NCBI GenBank assembly: GCA_026120185.1
Contig: JANUWF010002061.1
Coordinates: 1,116,001-1,180,000 of the forward strand
DNA from: Voacanga thouarsii
Lineage: Eukaryota; Streptophyta; Magnoliopsida; Gentianales; Apocynaceae
Direction of reading: 5' to 3'
DNA length: 64,000 nt
The notes under the pieces are model-generated. The model saw only the letters and a program-made list of their open reading frames with translations, did not search any database and was not told the origin of the DNA. The stretch's first letter is position 1. Each line of letters begins with the position of its first letter. Shown here in pieces: positions 23,470 through 35,562 of this stretch. A program made the translations under genes and the position numbers.

Positions 23470-25064
23470 TAGGATTGTTTACGGGTTGGGTTGGTTCGAT
23501 TTTATCTATTTTTTAACCCAATCCAAATATTTTGGTTTGAAAATTTTGAATCCAAACCAAACTATTTAAAATTTCAAATCATCGGTTTGGGTTGGTTCAG
23601 TCGATTTGTACATAATTTATTATATAAATAATCTACTCCTTAATATTTGATAAAATATTACATGTAAAAATATTAATTAAATTACAAAAAATAATCATTT
23701 CTTAATAATACAAACTAATCAAAGTTAAATTCATAGTTCTATACAATGTCAAAACATTACTTAATATCAATAACACAAACTATATAAAATTAAATACATA
23801 TAATACTTTGCTAATAAACGAAATAAATAGCATGGATTAGTTTCATATCCTTTTCCAATTTCCACGAGATGTTATACTTTAAACTTTTCAATACACATGC
23901 AAAACATATTATAAAAAATAATCACAAACAGATTATGAATAAGCATGAAAACCCAAGTATATCCTGTGAAATCATTCATAAATCCACAACAATCAAAAAA
24001 TACTTATGAGTCTATGACCATGAATTGAAAAAGTTTTGAAAGGATCTCAAGCAGTCAGAAAATACTAGTACCGCTTCTATCTCCAAGCAGTAGTGACCAA
24101 AGACCGATGATCTTCCTCAAATCTAGAGGAATGGTGGTGTAAGTAGTGATGGAGAGTGACACTGTCGAGTGTCGAGACTTAAAAGGAAGAAATAAAGAGA
24201 AGGGGAGGTGCGGAGATAATCAAGGAAAATTATGAAGAAAAAAAGAGCAGTAGAATAGCCATCAATATAAGGTTTATCTTTCGTAATTTTATTTTAAAAT
24301 TAAAATAAATTTAATTAATACATGTGGGTTCGAATTGGGTTATATAATTTTAAAAAATCGAACTAAATTATCGGTTTATAATTTTCTTAACCTAACCTAA
24401 ACCAAACCAAATCAAACCAACCTAAAAAATCAAAATTCGATTTGGGTTGAGTTGATTCTAGGGATGACAATTTCTCCACTTAAATCGGGGACCCAGCCCA
24501 ACCGCATGATCCCCGCCCCCGGCTTGGCTCGCCCGGCCCGCTTTATATTACACACACACACACACAAAAAAAATATAAATTATAGGTAGATTATATATAT
24601 TATATATGATTATATATGTATATAAAATAAAATAAAATAGAAAAGATGAGGAAAAATAAAAAAAAAAGTTATCAATTATTAATTTTACTCTTACTAATCT
24701 AGTGATATGATAAATACGTGAATTATTAGAAACCACCACAAAAGTTTTCTATATGATTAAAAAATTTTGAATAAAAATATATTTGAGGCAAATATATATA
24801 TTTTTAAAGTCTTTATAATTATTTCCAAGCCCAAACGGGGCCCCGCTTCCCCATTGGGCCGGGACCGGGGATTGTTTTGTCCCTGGCAAGTCGGGTGGGG
24901 ATCCCCGCATTTTCTCGTGGCGGGGACAGGTCGGGGATGGGGATACGAGGGCATATGCGGGGGCGGGACCGGGATTTCTAGTCCCTGATCCGGCCCGATC
25001 CCATTGCCATCCCTAGTTGATTCGGGTGATTTGGTTCGAAGTTTAATTTTATTGAACAACCCTA
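23470..25064. mobile_element. hAT-type non-autonomous element (outer of a nested pair)
   Basis: Left end TAGGATTGTTTACGGGTTGG; reverse complement of the right end TAGGGTTGTTCAATAAAA. Flanked by a perfect 8-bp target duplication ATGAATAG (23462-23469 and 25065-25072), the hAT signature. Subterminal regions repeat GGTTTGGGTTGG-type words near the left end and their complements near the right. No transposase frame. A second element is inserted at 24459-25015, so the original length is about 1.03 kb. Confidence 0.85.
24459..25015. mobile_element. hAT-type non-autonomous element (inner, nested)
   Basis: Ends TAGGGATGACAATTTC and, reverse-complemented, TAGGGATGGCAATGGGATC. Perfect 8-bp target duplication GTTGATTC on both sides (24451-24458, 25016-25023). 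The subterminal regions are GC-rich (GGGGACCC, CCCCGCCCCC and complements) around an AT-rich core with a CA microsatellite at 24549-24566. No coding capacity. Confidence 0.88.
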
Positions 25065-25123
25065 ATGAATAGTACATTGAGAATAAAAAATTGATCAGCA
25101 AACAAAATAGAAAAGAATTTTAC

Positions 25124-25231
25124 CGACAGCCATCCATGAACACCATTCAAACCAAGATCTGAAGTATAACCCCTTGGCAAGTAACTAACTTCATCTACAA
25201 GTGATTCCATCACAAAATTTGAAGTAATGTC
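25124..25231 (-). other. Orphan exon-like open segment, 36 codons
   Basis: A 108-base open stretch with a TTTAG acceptor and a TCG/GTAAAA donor. It reads DITSNFVMESLVDEVSYL and then PRGYTSDLGLNGVHGWLS. Family not recognised. It sits between the coiled-coil fragments and the MSYCFPFPPPGY start and may belong to the same broken minus-strand gene. Confidence 0.35.
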
Positions 25232-25970
25232 CTAAAGTCACGGTAAATCAAAGAAATAAAATTTTCCATGAGCCAAAACTAGGCATCAAGTCATAGTTGC
25301 AAGAGTATATTTTAAATTGATTGATTGACACAACAATTCAAAATAACGGTAAATCAAATAAAAATATGCAATAAAATGAACCAACTTGTGGCCACGCCAA
25401 ATCCACTGTAGAGAGCCAATATTACAGGCACAATAATCTATAGCTCATATAGGGCAAATGATTCCAAAATATACGGAGAGAGATTTACACTCAAAACTAA
25501 ACCCAAGAAAATATTCTTTTTTTTTTCCAGAATATTACAGACTCAATCTCAAATCAAACAAAGAAAAATAAATATTTTTCGAAATGAAAGACCATGTTAG
25601 CCAAAAAGAAAATAATCCAAGAGTTAGAAAAAAAGAATTTGAGGGTGAAAAATGGATGCATTACTCCATTGTGAAACGTTGAAATACAAGTTGGCTAGAC
25701 CATGCCAAATTTCATACTAATTAACTTTATGATCTTTCACCTACAATCAACAAAACAAATTAATCAAAATAAACTATAACACCTACAATCAAATTAGAAA
25801 AGTCAAACATGTTGAATCACATTTATTTTCTAAGTTATATGAATCATATTTATTAGAAATCCAAACATAGAAATCTATGGCTACAACTGACTTAAATATA
25901 TTGGCTTTCACTTAGAAATTTTTGTAATAAGAACTATAACTCAAAAAAACACAAAGCATCATACTCTGCC

Positions 25971-26087
25971 TTATGAGACATATTTAAATGGAACAATTAA
26001 TGAGAGTTTGAGATTATATAAGAGCAAATCTTCCGGCCTAGGCTTCTTATCATATCCTGGTGGTGGAAATGGAAAGCAGTAAGACAT
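25971..26087 (-). pseudogene. Isolated first exon of a plant 'CFPFPPPGYEKK' family protein
   Basis: Begins MSYCFPFPPPGYDKKPRPED. A near-identical start (M-S-x-C-F-P-F-P-P-P-G-Y-E-K-K) is known from a family of Lys/Glu-rich plant nuclear-type proteins. The Lys-rich continuation (KEKHKEKK) expected there is missing, and the frame reaches a stop after 38 codons unless spliced near LLLYN. It may be the start of the decayed coiled-coil locus. The 9.6-kb Mutator-like element starts 92 bases upstream of this start codon. Confidence 0.45.
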
Positions 26088-26178
26088 AATACATTGCACC
26101 AAATTTCTTGATAAGCAAAACAATAACTTTTGAGAAAACAATACGCTTCAACTGCTTCCCCAATGCAGTGTTCCAATA

Positions 26179-26388
26179 GGGGTTTTGATCAAAATGGCCC
26201 CATTAGGGGCCATTCGGCCTCATGTGGCCCCGCCGGGAGCAGGAGGCCTAAAATGGCCTCAACACATCCTTCAATAGCGTCCTAATTTAAATGAAGACGC
26301 TATCAACGAATGCGTCCTTATTTACTTAGAACACTATTCTTCAATGTGTCCTTAGTAAGTTAGGATGCATACACGGATAGCGTCCTAC
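26179..26388 (+). repeat. Left terminal inverted repeat of the MULE
   Basis: About four-fifths identical by eye to the reverse complement of the right end. Contains TAGCGTCC at 26275-26282 and 26378-26385 and the opposing GACGCTAT at 26296-26303. Confidence 0.88.
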
Positions 26389-26589
26389 CCAGTCGTCTTC
26401 TTCATCGCGCCGTGCCTCTACAATTTTCATTTCGCTGCACTTCACTTCAATTTTTGATCGGCGGCTTTTCTCTTTCGCTGCACTTCCTCCGCGCGACATC
26501 ATCAACCTTATTCGGCGCCCTTTTGCTTCGGCGACCATAGCATTATTCTCCCCGCCGGAGTGAACAGTCTTCTCCACCGGTGACGGCGA

Positions 26590-27089
26590 CGGCGACGGTA
26601 GCAGTCTTCTCCGTGGCGGTGCATCTTGTGCATGGCATTTTGTCTGATTTCGAGGTATGTCATGCTTCTTGGTCTTTATTTTTTTATTAGTTGATATAAT
26701 TTCTGAAAATAATGTATGTATTTTGTTGCATTGGTTTTTATTTTTTATATATTATAAATCACCATTTAAGATTTGAGAATATATCTTATATATATATTTT
26801 TTTGTCCATCAGAGGTTTCTGTTACCTTTTTGTATAGTACTCTGATTGTACAAATATGTTTATAGCTTTCTATTCTGGTGAAAGGATTTGGAATATAGAA
26901 AGTAAAAGAAAACTGCATTATGGATAATATACTATTCTGGTGGAAGGATTTGGAATATAGGAATTCTTATTATTATTAATTTATTTTTTTAATATACTAT
27001 TATTATTTATTATTTAATATATTAATATTACTGTTATTATTATTATTAGTATTAGTATTATTATTTATTATTTAATATATTAATATTAC

Positions 27090-27178
<89 letters not shown>

Positions 27179-27491
27179 GTAGTAGTATTTTTAATATACT
27201 ATTATTGTTAGTATTAGTATTATTAGTATTATTTTTTTTATTTTTTAATATACTATTATTATTATTTATTATTTAATATATTACTATTACTATTATTATT
27301 ATTAGTATTAGTATAATTATTATTTTTAATATATTATTATTATACTATTATTATTAGTTCATTTTTTTAATATACTATTGTTATTATTATTTATTATTTA
27401 ATATTTTAGTATATTAATAATAATAATAGTATATTAAAAAATAAAAATAAAATAATAATATACTATTATTATTATTTATTTAATATATTAC

Positions 27492-27532
<41 letters not shown>

Positions 27533-30271
27533 GTATTATCATTATTTTTAATACACTATTATTATTATTTTAATATACTATTATTATTATTAGTTTATTT
27601 TTTATATACTACTACTATTATTATTATACTATTATTATTTTTTATTTTTAATATACTATTATTATTAGTTTATTTTTTAATATACTATTATTATTATTAC
27701 TATTAATATACTATTATTACTATAATTACTATTAATATACTATTATTATTTTAATTACTATTAATACGCTATTATTATTATAATTATTACTTTAAATATA
27801 CTGTTATTATTAATTTATTTTTGTAATGTAAGATTATTATTATTATAATTATTTTTAATCTACTACTATTATTGTAGTTATTATTATTACTATTTTATTG
27901 TTTAAATATACGATTATTATTATTTTTAATACACTATTATTATTATTATTATTTTTAATACACTATTATTATTATTATTAAAAAATTAGATAAGAATACT
28001 TGTATTATTAAATTCTTGTGTTACGCTATTTAATTAAAACAATTAGTGATTGGATGTAGAAATTCGTACTAATACTTGTATTCATTAAAAAAAATTGACA
28101 TCTCACAATATCTTTTAGGATGGATCGAGTACGTGGCGATACTGTCCCCGGACCTATTTACGAGGGCTTGATCTTCATTGATTTGGCCACGACATTCTGA
28201 GAGCTGTGAGATACAATTAGCCTTTAGACATTGCGATTCTCGTTTTTTGGAGCTATTTCCATTCCCTCCTCGGATAATAGATTATATCGATTTGGCTGGT
28301 TTCGCGGGAGTCTGTAAAGTTGGGCATCTTCATATAGATCATGCCCTTGTGGCTGCATTAGTTGAGAGGTGGCATCCCGAGACACATACCTTCCATCTAC
28401 AGGTAGGAGAGGCCACCGTCACACTAGGGGATGTTGTGGTTTTGTGGGGATTTAGAGTTGACGGTGACCAGATCATTGGAGAGGTTTACGGGCGCCCTCG
28501 GATAGCGTGGATGGATTTGATACATACGCTTCTTGGCTTTTGACTTCTGACTACCTAGTTCAGGGGTAACAGGTTGGAGAAGTTGGCCCTTGAGGCGCAT
28601 TTGTCACTCCCTCTTCAGGATGATGCTTCTGATGCAGTGGTGCAGCAGAGGGCACGTGGATTCATTTTTCTTCTTATTGGTAGTATGATTATATCCAACA
28701 AATCAGGTCATCTACTACCCCTTCGTTTTCTACCATTCCTTACGGACTTACATTATTGCGGTCAGCTTAGCTGGGGTGGTGCGGCTCTAGCGTGGATGTA
28801 TAGATGCCTCTGCGAGGCAACTGACCCTGCTGTGAGGGAGATTTGTGGTCCTATAGTTCTACTTCAGGTTAAATTTTTCTTTTTATTCTTTCTTTTCCAA
28901 TTACTTTAGATGTTTTATAGTCTAGCAAAATAATAATAAATTTTGAGTAACTTGTATTATTTTATTGTGTAGTTATGGGCTTGGGAGCACATCCCTATCC
29001 TACGCCCTGACAGGATTGAGCTAGGCCATAGACCTTCACTTATACCGTATGGTGCGAGGTGGAACGTGCGGCTACGGCTACATCGGACGCCGACGCACAT
29101 TCTAATGACATACAGAGATCAGTTAGACGTAATGCAGGATCATCACGTACGTATTTAGATTTTTCTGATAGAAATTTTTTATTACTCATATTGTCGTTTT
29201 AGTGTTTCAATTAAACGTTTTCAAATTGTGTCAATTTATTTGGTGCCCGTACGATGCCATAGACCTAGAGTTCATACCAACGAGATACATGGAGGGTTCA
29301 GACATCTGGCGATCATGGACTCCACTCATATGTTGGGACGTCGTAGAGTTCTACTATCCCGATCGTGTGCTTCGACAGTTTGATATGTTACAGCTCATTC
29401 AACAGAGTTGTGAGTACGATGTTGAGTTGCACGCGACTGGTACTCGAGGGAACCACACGACCAACTGGTCTCATCACCATTCAGCGTTCATAGCACTGTG
29501 GGGTTCGTGACATCAGACAGTCGTGCAAGGCACTCTCGGGATAGGGGTGGAGTCGGATTATCCATCTTGGTACCAGCTGAGGACTAGGTGGCGGATTGGT
29601 AATCCGTCCCCACCAGGGGGTGAGGTCGCCGGCTACCATGGGACTGGTTCAGGAAACACAGTCATGGTAAGTATATTATTCAGTATTCCGTGTTTTTTCT
29701 TGATAATGTATTATTATTCATACTCGATTTATTATGACATGAGTGTTTTTTTTTTATGGCTATTACAGTCAACGGGCTTTACAGAGCTATATCCATTGCC
29801 ACGGAGGCTTTAGCTACAGCTGACTCATATTCGAGGGCAGCTTTCGAGCGTATTAGGGACACGTGTACTCTTTCTCTTATCGCGGTCGGGTTTAATCTTA
29901 CTAGTTATGGCACACGTCCCATTCCAGAAGCGGGTGTACCCGCGATTCCGGATCAGGCAGCCAGTAGAGGGCCTCAAGCACAGGTTGAGGGTCAGGCCAT
30001 TCTAGATCAGCGTCGAGGTGGTAGGCAAGCCCGTGCAGCCCCAGCTGCAGCAGTTGCACCCGAGGTTGCACCAGATCCCGTACTACTGCTAGCTGGTCCG
30101 ATTGGAGAGTTCGATGCGGAACCATCTGAGGAGTTCAAGGCGGGACCATCTGGGGAGTACAAGGCAGGACCATTTGGAGAGCCAGCTGCGCAGACTCCGG
30201 ATGCCTTGATCTTTAGTACTACTTGTCTTTCACCGTCGACAGAGGACGGGGTGGATGGTATTACAGAGTAG
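26590..30271 (+). pseudogene. PMD (MAIN-like, 'aminotransferase-like') gene of the MULE, decayed
   Basis: A GC-rich untranslated first exon ends at a CGAG/GTATGT donor (26654). Intron 26655-28118 ends in CTTTTAG one base before ATG at 28120 (MDRVRGDTVPGPI). The plant mobile domain follows, with the signature GFAGVCKVGHLHIDHALVAAL, then ERWHPETHTFHL and GDVVVLWGFRVDGD. Later exons: to about 28868, 28973-29146, about 29220-29666, and 29768 onward, with a Pro/Ala/Gly-rich tail to 30271. Damage: frameshift near 28170, stops at 28541 and 28556, TGA at 29508, and a frame slip before the last exon. MAIN and MAIL1, which carry this domain in Arabidopsis, act in genome stability and silencing; transposon copies are thought to be their source or relatives. 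Such genes are often mislabelled 'serine/threonine phosphatase 7 long form'. Confidence 0.8.
26950..27985 (+). repeat. About 1-kb TTA/ATT trinucleotide array in the PMD leader intron
   Basis: Almost pure TTA repeats interspersed with ATATACTA and TTTAATATA words; the longest perfect run is about 27090-27175. Short inverted stretches (27415-27430 against neighbours) could form cruciforms. Lies wholly in the intron preceding the PMD start codon. Confidence 0.95.
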
Positions 30272-31970
30272 AGGCCCGACACATCGACGCAAACATCTGA
30301 TATGGGACTGAGGCAAGTCACGCAGGCGTCTGTGCATATTCTACCTACAGAGTCCATACCATTTAGCGCGGTGGTCGATGATCAGGACAGACCAGGACTT
30401 AGAGTTCAGTGGCATCGGCAGCGACCTAGAGATTATCATCCGACAATGCCAGCGTAGGGAGATCCCATTGTACTCGTTGAGGATGCACATACTGTAACAG
30501 ACATACGCCCGAGGCTCAGACGTGTTGTCCGACCCCGACCATGCGGTACGTAGACTCAATCCGCATGCTTTCTTATTGTTCTGTATATAATTGATTCTCC
30601 CTTTATCACTTTTTTTTTTTTTTTTTTTGGTTTGGCAAAATGCATTTGCACTCTCTCCAATTGTATTTTGTTACTAGCTATATTAACAATTAATTATTTA
30701 ACTCAAAACATGCATCTATACTTGTTATATTTGATTTTATAGTGTAGTTAAATACCAATTGGATTGGGATTAGTTTATTGCTATATAAATCTGAGTTCAA
30801 TCTTACTATAATAATATAAATTTAAGTTTGATCTTATTTTAGTAAAACTCTAATAAAATAGGAATCTTAGTATTTAGAACGAGGGCCGAACTCTTGATCT
30901 AGTATTTAAATATTGTCACCTTATTTTATCAGGTGAATTACTCGTTAATTGTTTTGAAAGGGGAAAGAATAAGACCCTTGTCTCTACAACGATTAGAACT
31001 CTTAGAGGCCCAAGTCAAATTTGTCCATTAGTTTACATATTAAAAACTAATATTTTTAGAATGTATATTTTACACTGCACAAAGTACAATTTTTTTAAAA
31101 TTTATTTTTAATACATAATAGTGTTCTACTTTATATATTTTTTATTTTATTTTATAAAAGTTTTATATTATTAAAATAACATGTTATATAAACGTCAGCA
31201 AGACAAGGACGTAAAAAATTTATATTTATTATTTAATAAAAAATATTTTAATCAATAGAATTATTATATTCACATTAGATGAGCATAATATATACTTTTT
31301 TATTTTATTTTCGTTTTTATTAATTTATTTTGAGAGAGTGAGAAATTGACAGAGATAAAGAAAGAAGGGTGGATTGGGGGCCTACCGATTGGAAGCTGCA
31401 CGTGATTCGTATGGCCCAAAGTTGTGAAAAGATTAAGTGAAAGATACCAAAGAGGTTATCCATCCATACAATTTCATGCAATTGTTCTTTCAGACAACAC
31501 ATTTTCTACAAGCAGCCAAAGCTGGAAATCAAATAGCAATTCTTTGATATTAACGTAACTACAAAAAAAAAAAAAAAAATCCCCTTCAGGTGCTTATGAC
31601 TACTCCACTCTTGGCCTAACAACTAAAATCAACCAAAAAAAGTAAATACTTAAAAGAAATTTTTTATTTTTTACATTTGTCTTTATGAGTTGTTAAATTT
31701 ATAAAATTACTATTAGAAGAAAGTTTTAGGGTCCAACAACTATATATTTTTGTGGCAGAAGACATATAATCAATGATCATGCCCACATTTTCTTCGTTTT
31801 TCTTTTCTATCAAAAACCTTTATTTAGCAATTATAGGATGTTAGCGGAGTAATATACTTATCATTTTCTTACGAGACATATATTTATTGCCGATGGAGAT
31901 AAATATACTAAACATTTTTTAGCACCCTAGACGCCAAATAATAATTCGCGGAGTAATACTGTAAGCATGT

Positions 31971-32071
31971 CTTGACAATCTACCTTTGACGCACACGTTC
32001 ACGCCTCTCGTATGGTTTCAGGAAAACAAAAGAGAGACGTCGAACGTGTGCATCAAAGATAGATTGTCAAG
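31971..32071. repeat. 100-base inverted repeat (hairpin) inside the MULE
   Basis: The left arm starts CTTGACAATCTACCTTTGAC. The right arm reverse-complemented starts CTTGACAATCTATCTTTGAT. The arms pair for about 40 bases with four or five mismatches and one bulge, and the loop is about 15-20 bases. Could be a tiny nested MITE or a transcribed foldback. Confidence 0.7.
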
Positions 32072-32159
32072 AGTTAGAAAACTTTTGCCGAGTAGATAGT
32101 GTCTTAAATTTTCAAGAGTCGTTTTATAGGCACAATATGAGGCTGTGCTAGCACAATAA

Positions 32160-32502
32160 GGACGCTACTCAAAATAGCGTCCTATTTGAGTACGCTAATT
32201 GTAGAAGCGTCCTAAGCCTGCAGTCGGCCACCTTGTCCGCTGGATCTTTAGGTGGATTCCGAAATGACGTTAAACGCTACCGTGGCATGCGTCCTATAAC
32301 AGCCTTTCTGAAAATATTCTGAACTTTACTGATTCGGTACAGTAGGACGCTACTGATATTAGTGTCCTATTTGCAACCAACAAAACATTCTCGCTATGGA
32401 ATAAGATACTCGGGATTTGAGCGTACTTCAAATTTGACAATGTACCATAAGACGCTATTATGAATAGCGTCCTTATGAAGGACGAAACTATGAATAGCGT
32501 CC
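32160..32502. promoter_or_regulatory. Internal cluster of GGACGCTA / TAGCGTCC motifs
   Basis: GGACGCTA at 32160 and 32345; TAGCGTCC at 32175, 32465 and 32495; degenerate copies between. They often face each other across 6-8 bases (for example 32160-32182). The same words occur in both terminal repeats. The position just upstream of the transposase suggests a promoter or transposase-binding region. Confidence 0.5.
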
Positions 32503-32639
32503 TATGGCGCCTATTTAGCTCCATGCAATCTCGGAACCACTTTATTTCGTTCATGCAAAAAAAAAAACACCAGACAGAGAGGAAGCCAAACTACGTTCAC
32601 TTGAAGTTATTTTTTTTCCAAGTCCATACCATTATGTTA

Positions 32640-35333
32640 CTTGAAACACCACTATCCCTTGACTTCTTCTGGGATTGCCCTCTCTTATACGAAGCAGGCG
32701 GTTCAGTCATCTTTGTAGGCTCATGTAGAAAGAGACTAGTTTTACAGCGTAAAATATCATTCCATATGCTTGTCGACAAATCTATACATACATGCGGATT
32801 GATAGGACTTTATTTACATTGGATATATCCATGAGATATCCTTAGGTATATGGAGACCGTATTCAATGGGGGTTGCTTACATTGCAGGATGATAGCAATA
32901 TGGATAACATTTAGACTTTGCATTTCATTTTCAAGGAGGGTGGAGTACATATTTATGTAAAGATAGAGTCCATTTTAGATGCACCACATAACGTGCAAAC
33001 AGTTCCTGAAGCTGATACTGACATTTCCATACCGTCAACATCATTTCCCGCCCAACAACTGCCTCATACCATTTCCTACACAGATTTGTTACTCCAACAA
33101 GAAGGGTTGGAAATAACAACCATCCAGAATTAGTTGCCACAACTACAGAGTCACCCAAATGCTGATCCACTAAATGAGCCAGAAATAATGCAAGCAGATG
33201 AGCAACTAATAATTAATGGGACTGCAGTCATGGACTCACTAGGACCAACATCGGATATCAATGGACCCCCTGCCTCAGAAGGAGAATATGAAATCGATAT
33301 CGATGACGTGGGCCACAGTGACACTGGCAGCAGTAGCCACAGTGACCAGGATGACGTGCTACCTCGACACACATCAATGTATACTCCACCAGAACCAGCG
33401 CATCAGATACCAGTCCATGTAAGAAATTTGCATACATACAGCAGTTTTCAGGATATAGGCTCGGGGGCACTTGAAGGTGAATTTTACTATACCGGTGATG
33501 ACTTACGTGTTGATGAATGGACAGCAGAAAATTGGGAGTTAGGGCATAAAATGCGATTTCGGGATAAGTCATAAGCAGTGCATGCTGTGAGATTATGGCA
33601 CATTAAGAAGGGTTGCGAGTTCACTGTTATTAAAAGTAAGAGTGCGATTTGGATAGCCTCTTGCAGGAATAACACTGAGCAGAACCCATGTACTTGGTAC
33701 GTTCGAATCATTAAGAAAGCAAATACTGGACGATGGGAAATTTTGGTTTGGAATGGCGAATACACATGTCTCCAAAGGGTCATAAACAACAACAATCGAA
33801 ATTTGTCCTCCAAATTTATTGCACACACATATTGCATCTTATCAGAGATAACCTCGAGACAAGTGTTAGTACCATAGTAAGGGTTGTACACGACAAATTC
33901 CAGGTTGGATGTTCATACAGAAAAGGATGGTATTCTAGGAAGGTTGCTGTTGAGTTTTTATATGACACATGGTCCTCTACTTTCAGAGTACTACTAGCGT
34001 ATATGTTGGCGTTACAAGATTCAAATCCCGGTACAGTTGTATACTGGAAACACCACAACATCAATGCCGGAGATACAAAGATTTTCAAGTTCATATTTTA
34101 GGCTTTCAAGTTCGTATTTTAGGCTTTCAAACCATTGATCGACGGATTTAGACATTGCCGCCTTGTGATTTCAATCGACAGAACCCATTTAAGAGGGGGA
34201 CATATAAGAGTGTTGTGTTGATAGCAAGTACTTGGGATGCTAATAATGACATTTTCCCCCTAGCTTTTGCTGTTGTCGATGCTGAATCAAATGAAAGTTG
34301 GGGATGGTTTCTTAGACCTCTCCGAAGACATGTGGTGCGCGAAAGACATATTTGTATTGTGTCGGACAGGCACGCTGGAATCTTGTCAGCTATAAGGACA
34401 CAGGCTGAGTGGGCGGAGCCAATGGGAGTTCACAGGTACTGTCTATGCCATATTCGTGTCAATTTTAACAAACAGTTTAAGAACACTGAGTTGAAGCGAC
34501 TTATGTACAAAACCGGAACAGAGAGGAAGAAATCTAAGTTTGAATCTACAATGAACAAAATAAGAGAATACAATCAGGAGGCGTACAACTGGTTGATGCG
34601 TATTGGCCCGAAAAAATGGTCACTTTCACATGATGGGGGAAATCGATACGGATGCATGATGACAAATTTATCCAAATCGTTAAATAGTGTTCTAAAAAAA
34701 ATAAGAGCATTACCTATCATAGCCCTTGTCGATGCAACATTCTCAAATATTGTCGAATATTTTAATCTGCATCAATCTGAGGCCACACACTGTAACAAAC
34801 CATTTCCTCCGTTGATATGGAATACATTCCAAGCAGCTTCGCAGAAGGCAAGAAGTTATAAGGTTGTGCAATATAATGAACGAGTTGGAATTTTCAGTGT
34901 TAGGACACCCGCGAAAGTTGGAGGAAAAGGAAACAATGTGTATACAGAAAAAATGTCTTCATTGGACTGCAGCTGCACGAAATAAAATATTTTTGGCTTG
35001 CCGTGCACACATGTATTCGTTGTCTGTTGACACCGTGGCTGGTAACCTTCTGATTTTGTACTACCTATTTCCTCCTTGGACAAATATATTGCGATTTACA
35101 ACAATGACTTCTATCCAGTCAACAATGAAAATTTATGGCGTAATGCTGACTTTTCGTTGGAGGGCTATACACCAACCCTTAAAGGTAATAGATCGAGACG
35201 GAGGCGTACTGCACGTTTTCGAGGAGAGATGGACTATCGAAATGAAGGGTTTCCACCAAGATGTGGAAATTGCCATCAAACGGGACATAACAGGAGAAAT
35301 TGCAACAGCGCTAGTTTCCAACCTGGAGAATAA
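32640..35333 (+). pseudogene. MURA-type transposase, decayed
   Basis: Pieces in order: a MuDR N-terminal (PB1-like) region from about 32675 (LLYEAGGSVIFVGSC, then FKEGGVHIYVKIES near 32930); an acidic linker (33134-33574); a zinc-finger-like MuDR segment (33578-33830, IKKGCEFTVIKS); and the RNase H-like MULE domain. The first catalytic Asp lies in a VISIDRTHL reading at about 34163 in a different frame from the IFPLAFAVVDAE block (34240 on). CHIRVNF and the helical part follow to 34985. A SWIM zinc finger (LDCSC, then LPCTH after a frame change) is followed by a CCHC knuckle CGNCHQTGHNRRNC near 35260. Stops at 33571 (TAA) and in a 21-bp duplication at 34083, plus several frameshifts, inactivate it. 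Confidence 0.85.
34083..34124 (+). repeat. 21-bp tandem duplication in the transposase
   Basis: Two copies of a 21-base unit (34083-34103, 34104-34124) differing at one base, followed by the first six bases of a third. Each copy contains TTTTAG, which gives an in-frame stop. Confidence 0.9.
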
Positions 35334-35562
35334 ATTAGATTGCATTCAGTTGTATTGTAACAATTTTATTTAATGATAATAAAATTCATTCTGCAGTTGA
35401 CATTGTTTGTCCCATTTTTTTTTTATTTATCCATTAATTACACACACTTTTATTATATTTTTTAAAATTAATATAATTTCAACAGTTAATACAGACAATT
35501 TATTCTAACGTAAAGGATAATAAATTGTATAACAGAATCACTAAAATGTGAGATACAATGTA

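Larger units (their letters stand above)
30272..32640. other. MULE interior between the PMD and transposase genes
   Basis: The first 280 bases continue an Arg/Pro-rich tail typical of PMD transposon proteins, with a stop. A poly-T tract is at 30610-30628. The stretch 30650-31960 is AT-rich without coding signal. A 100-base hairpin is at 31971-32071 and a cluster of GGACGCTA/TAGCGTCC motifs at 32160-32502. Confidence 0.5.

Noticed and set aside
26341..26577. Minus-strand Arg/Lys-rich 78-codon frame at the MULE left end
   Set aside because: Lies in the terminal repeat and the untranslated exon of the PMD gene; composition effect.
27090..27175. Repeat array considered as a CRISPR-like or telomere-like structure
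   Set aside because: It is a plain TTA microsatellite without spacers; CRISPR is not expected in a plant nuclear genome.
30007..30357. Minus-strand frame over the PMD tail
   Set aside because: Antisense of a Pro/Ala-rich repeat region.
34015..34035. GATTCAAATCCCGG as a possible tRNA B box
   Set aside because: Lies inside transposase coding sequence, with no A box or cloverleaf around it.
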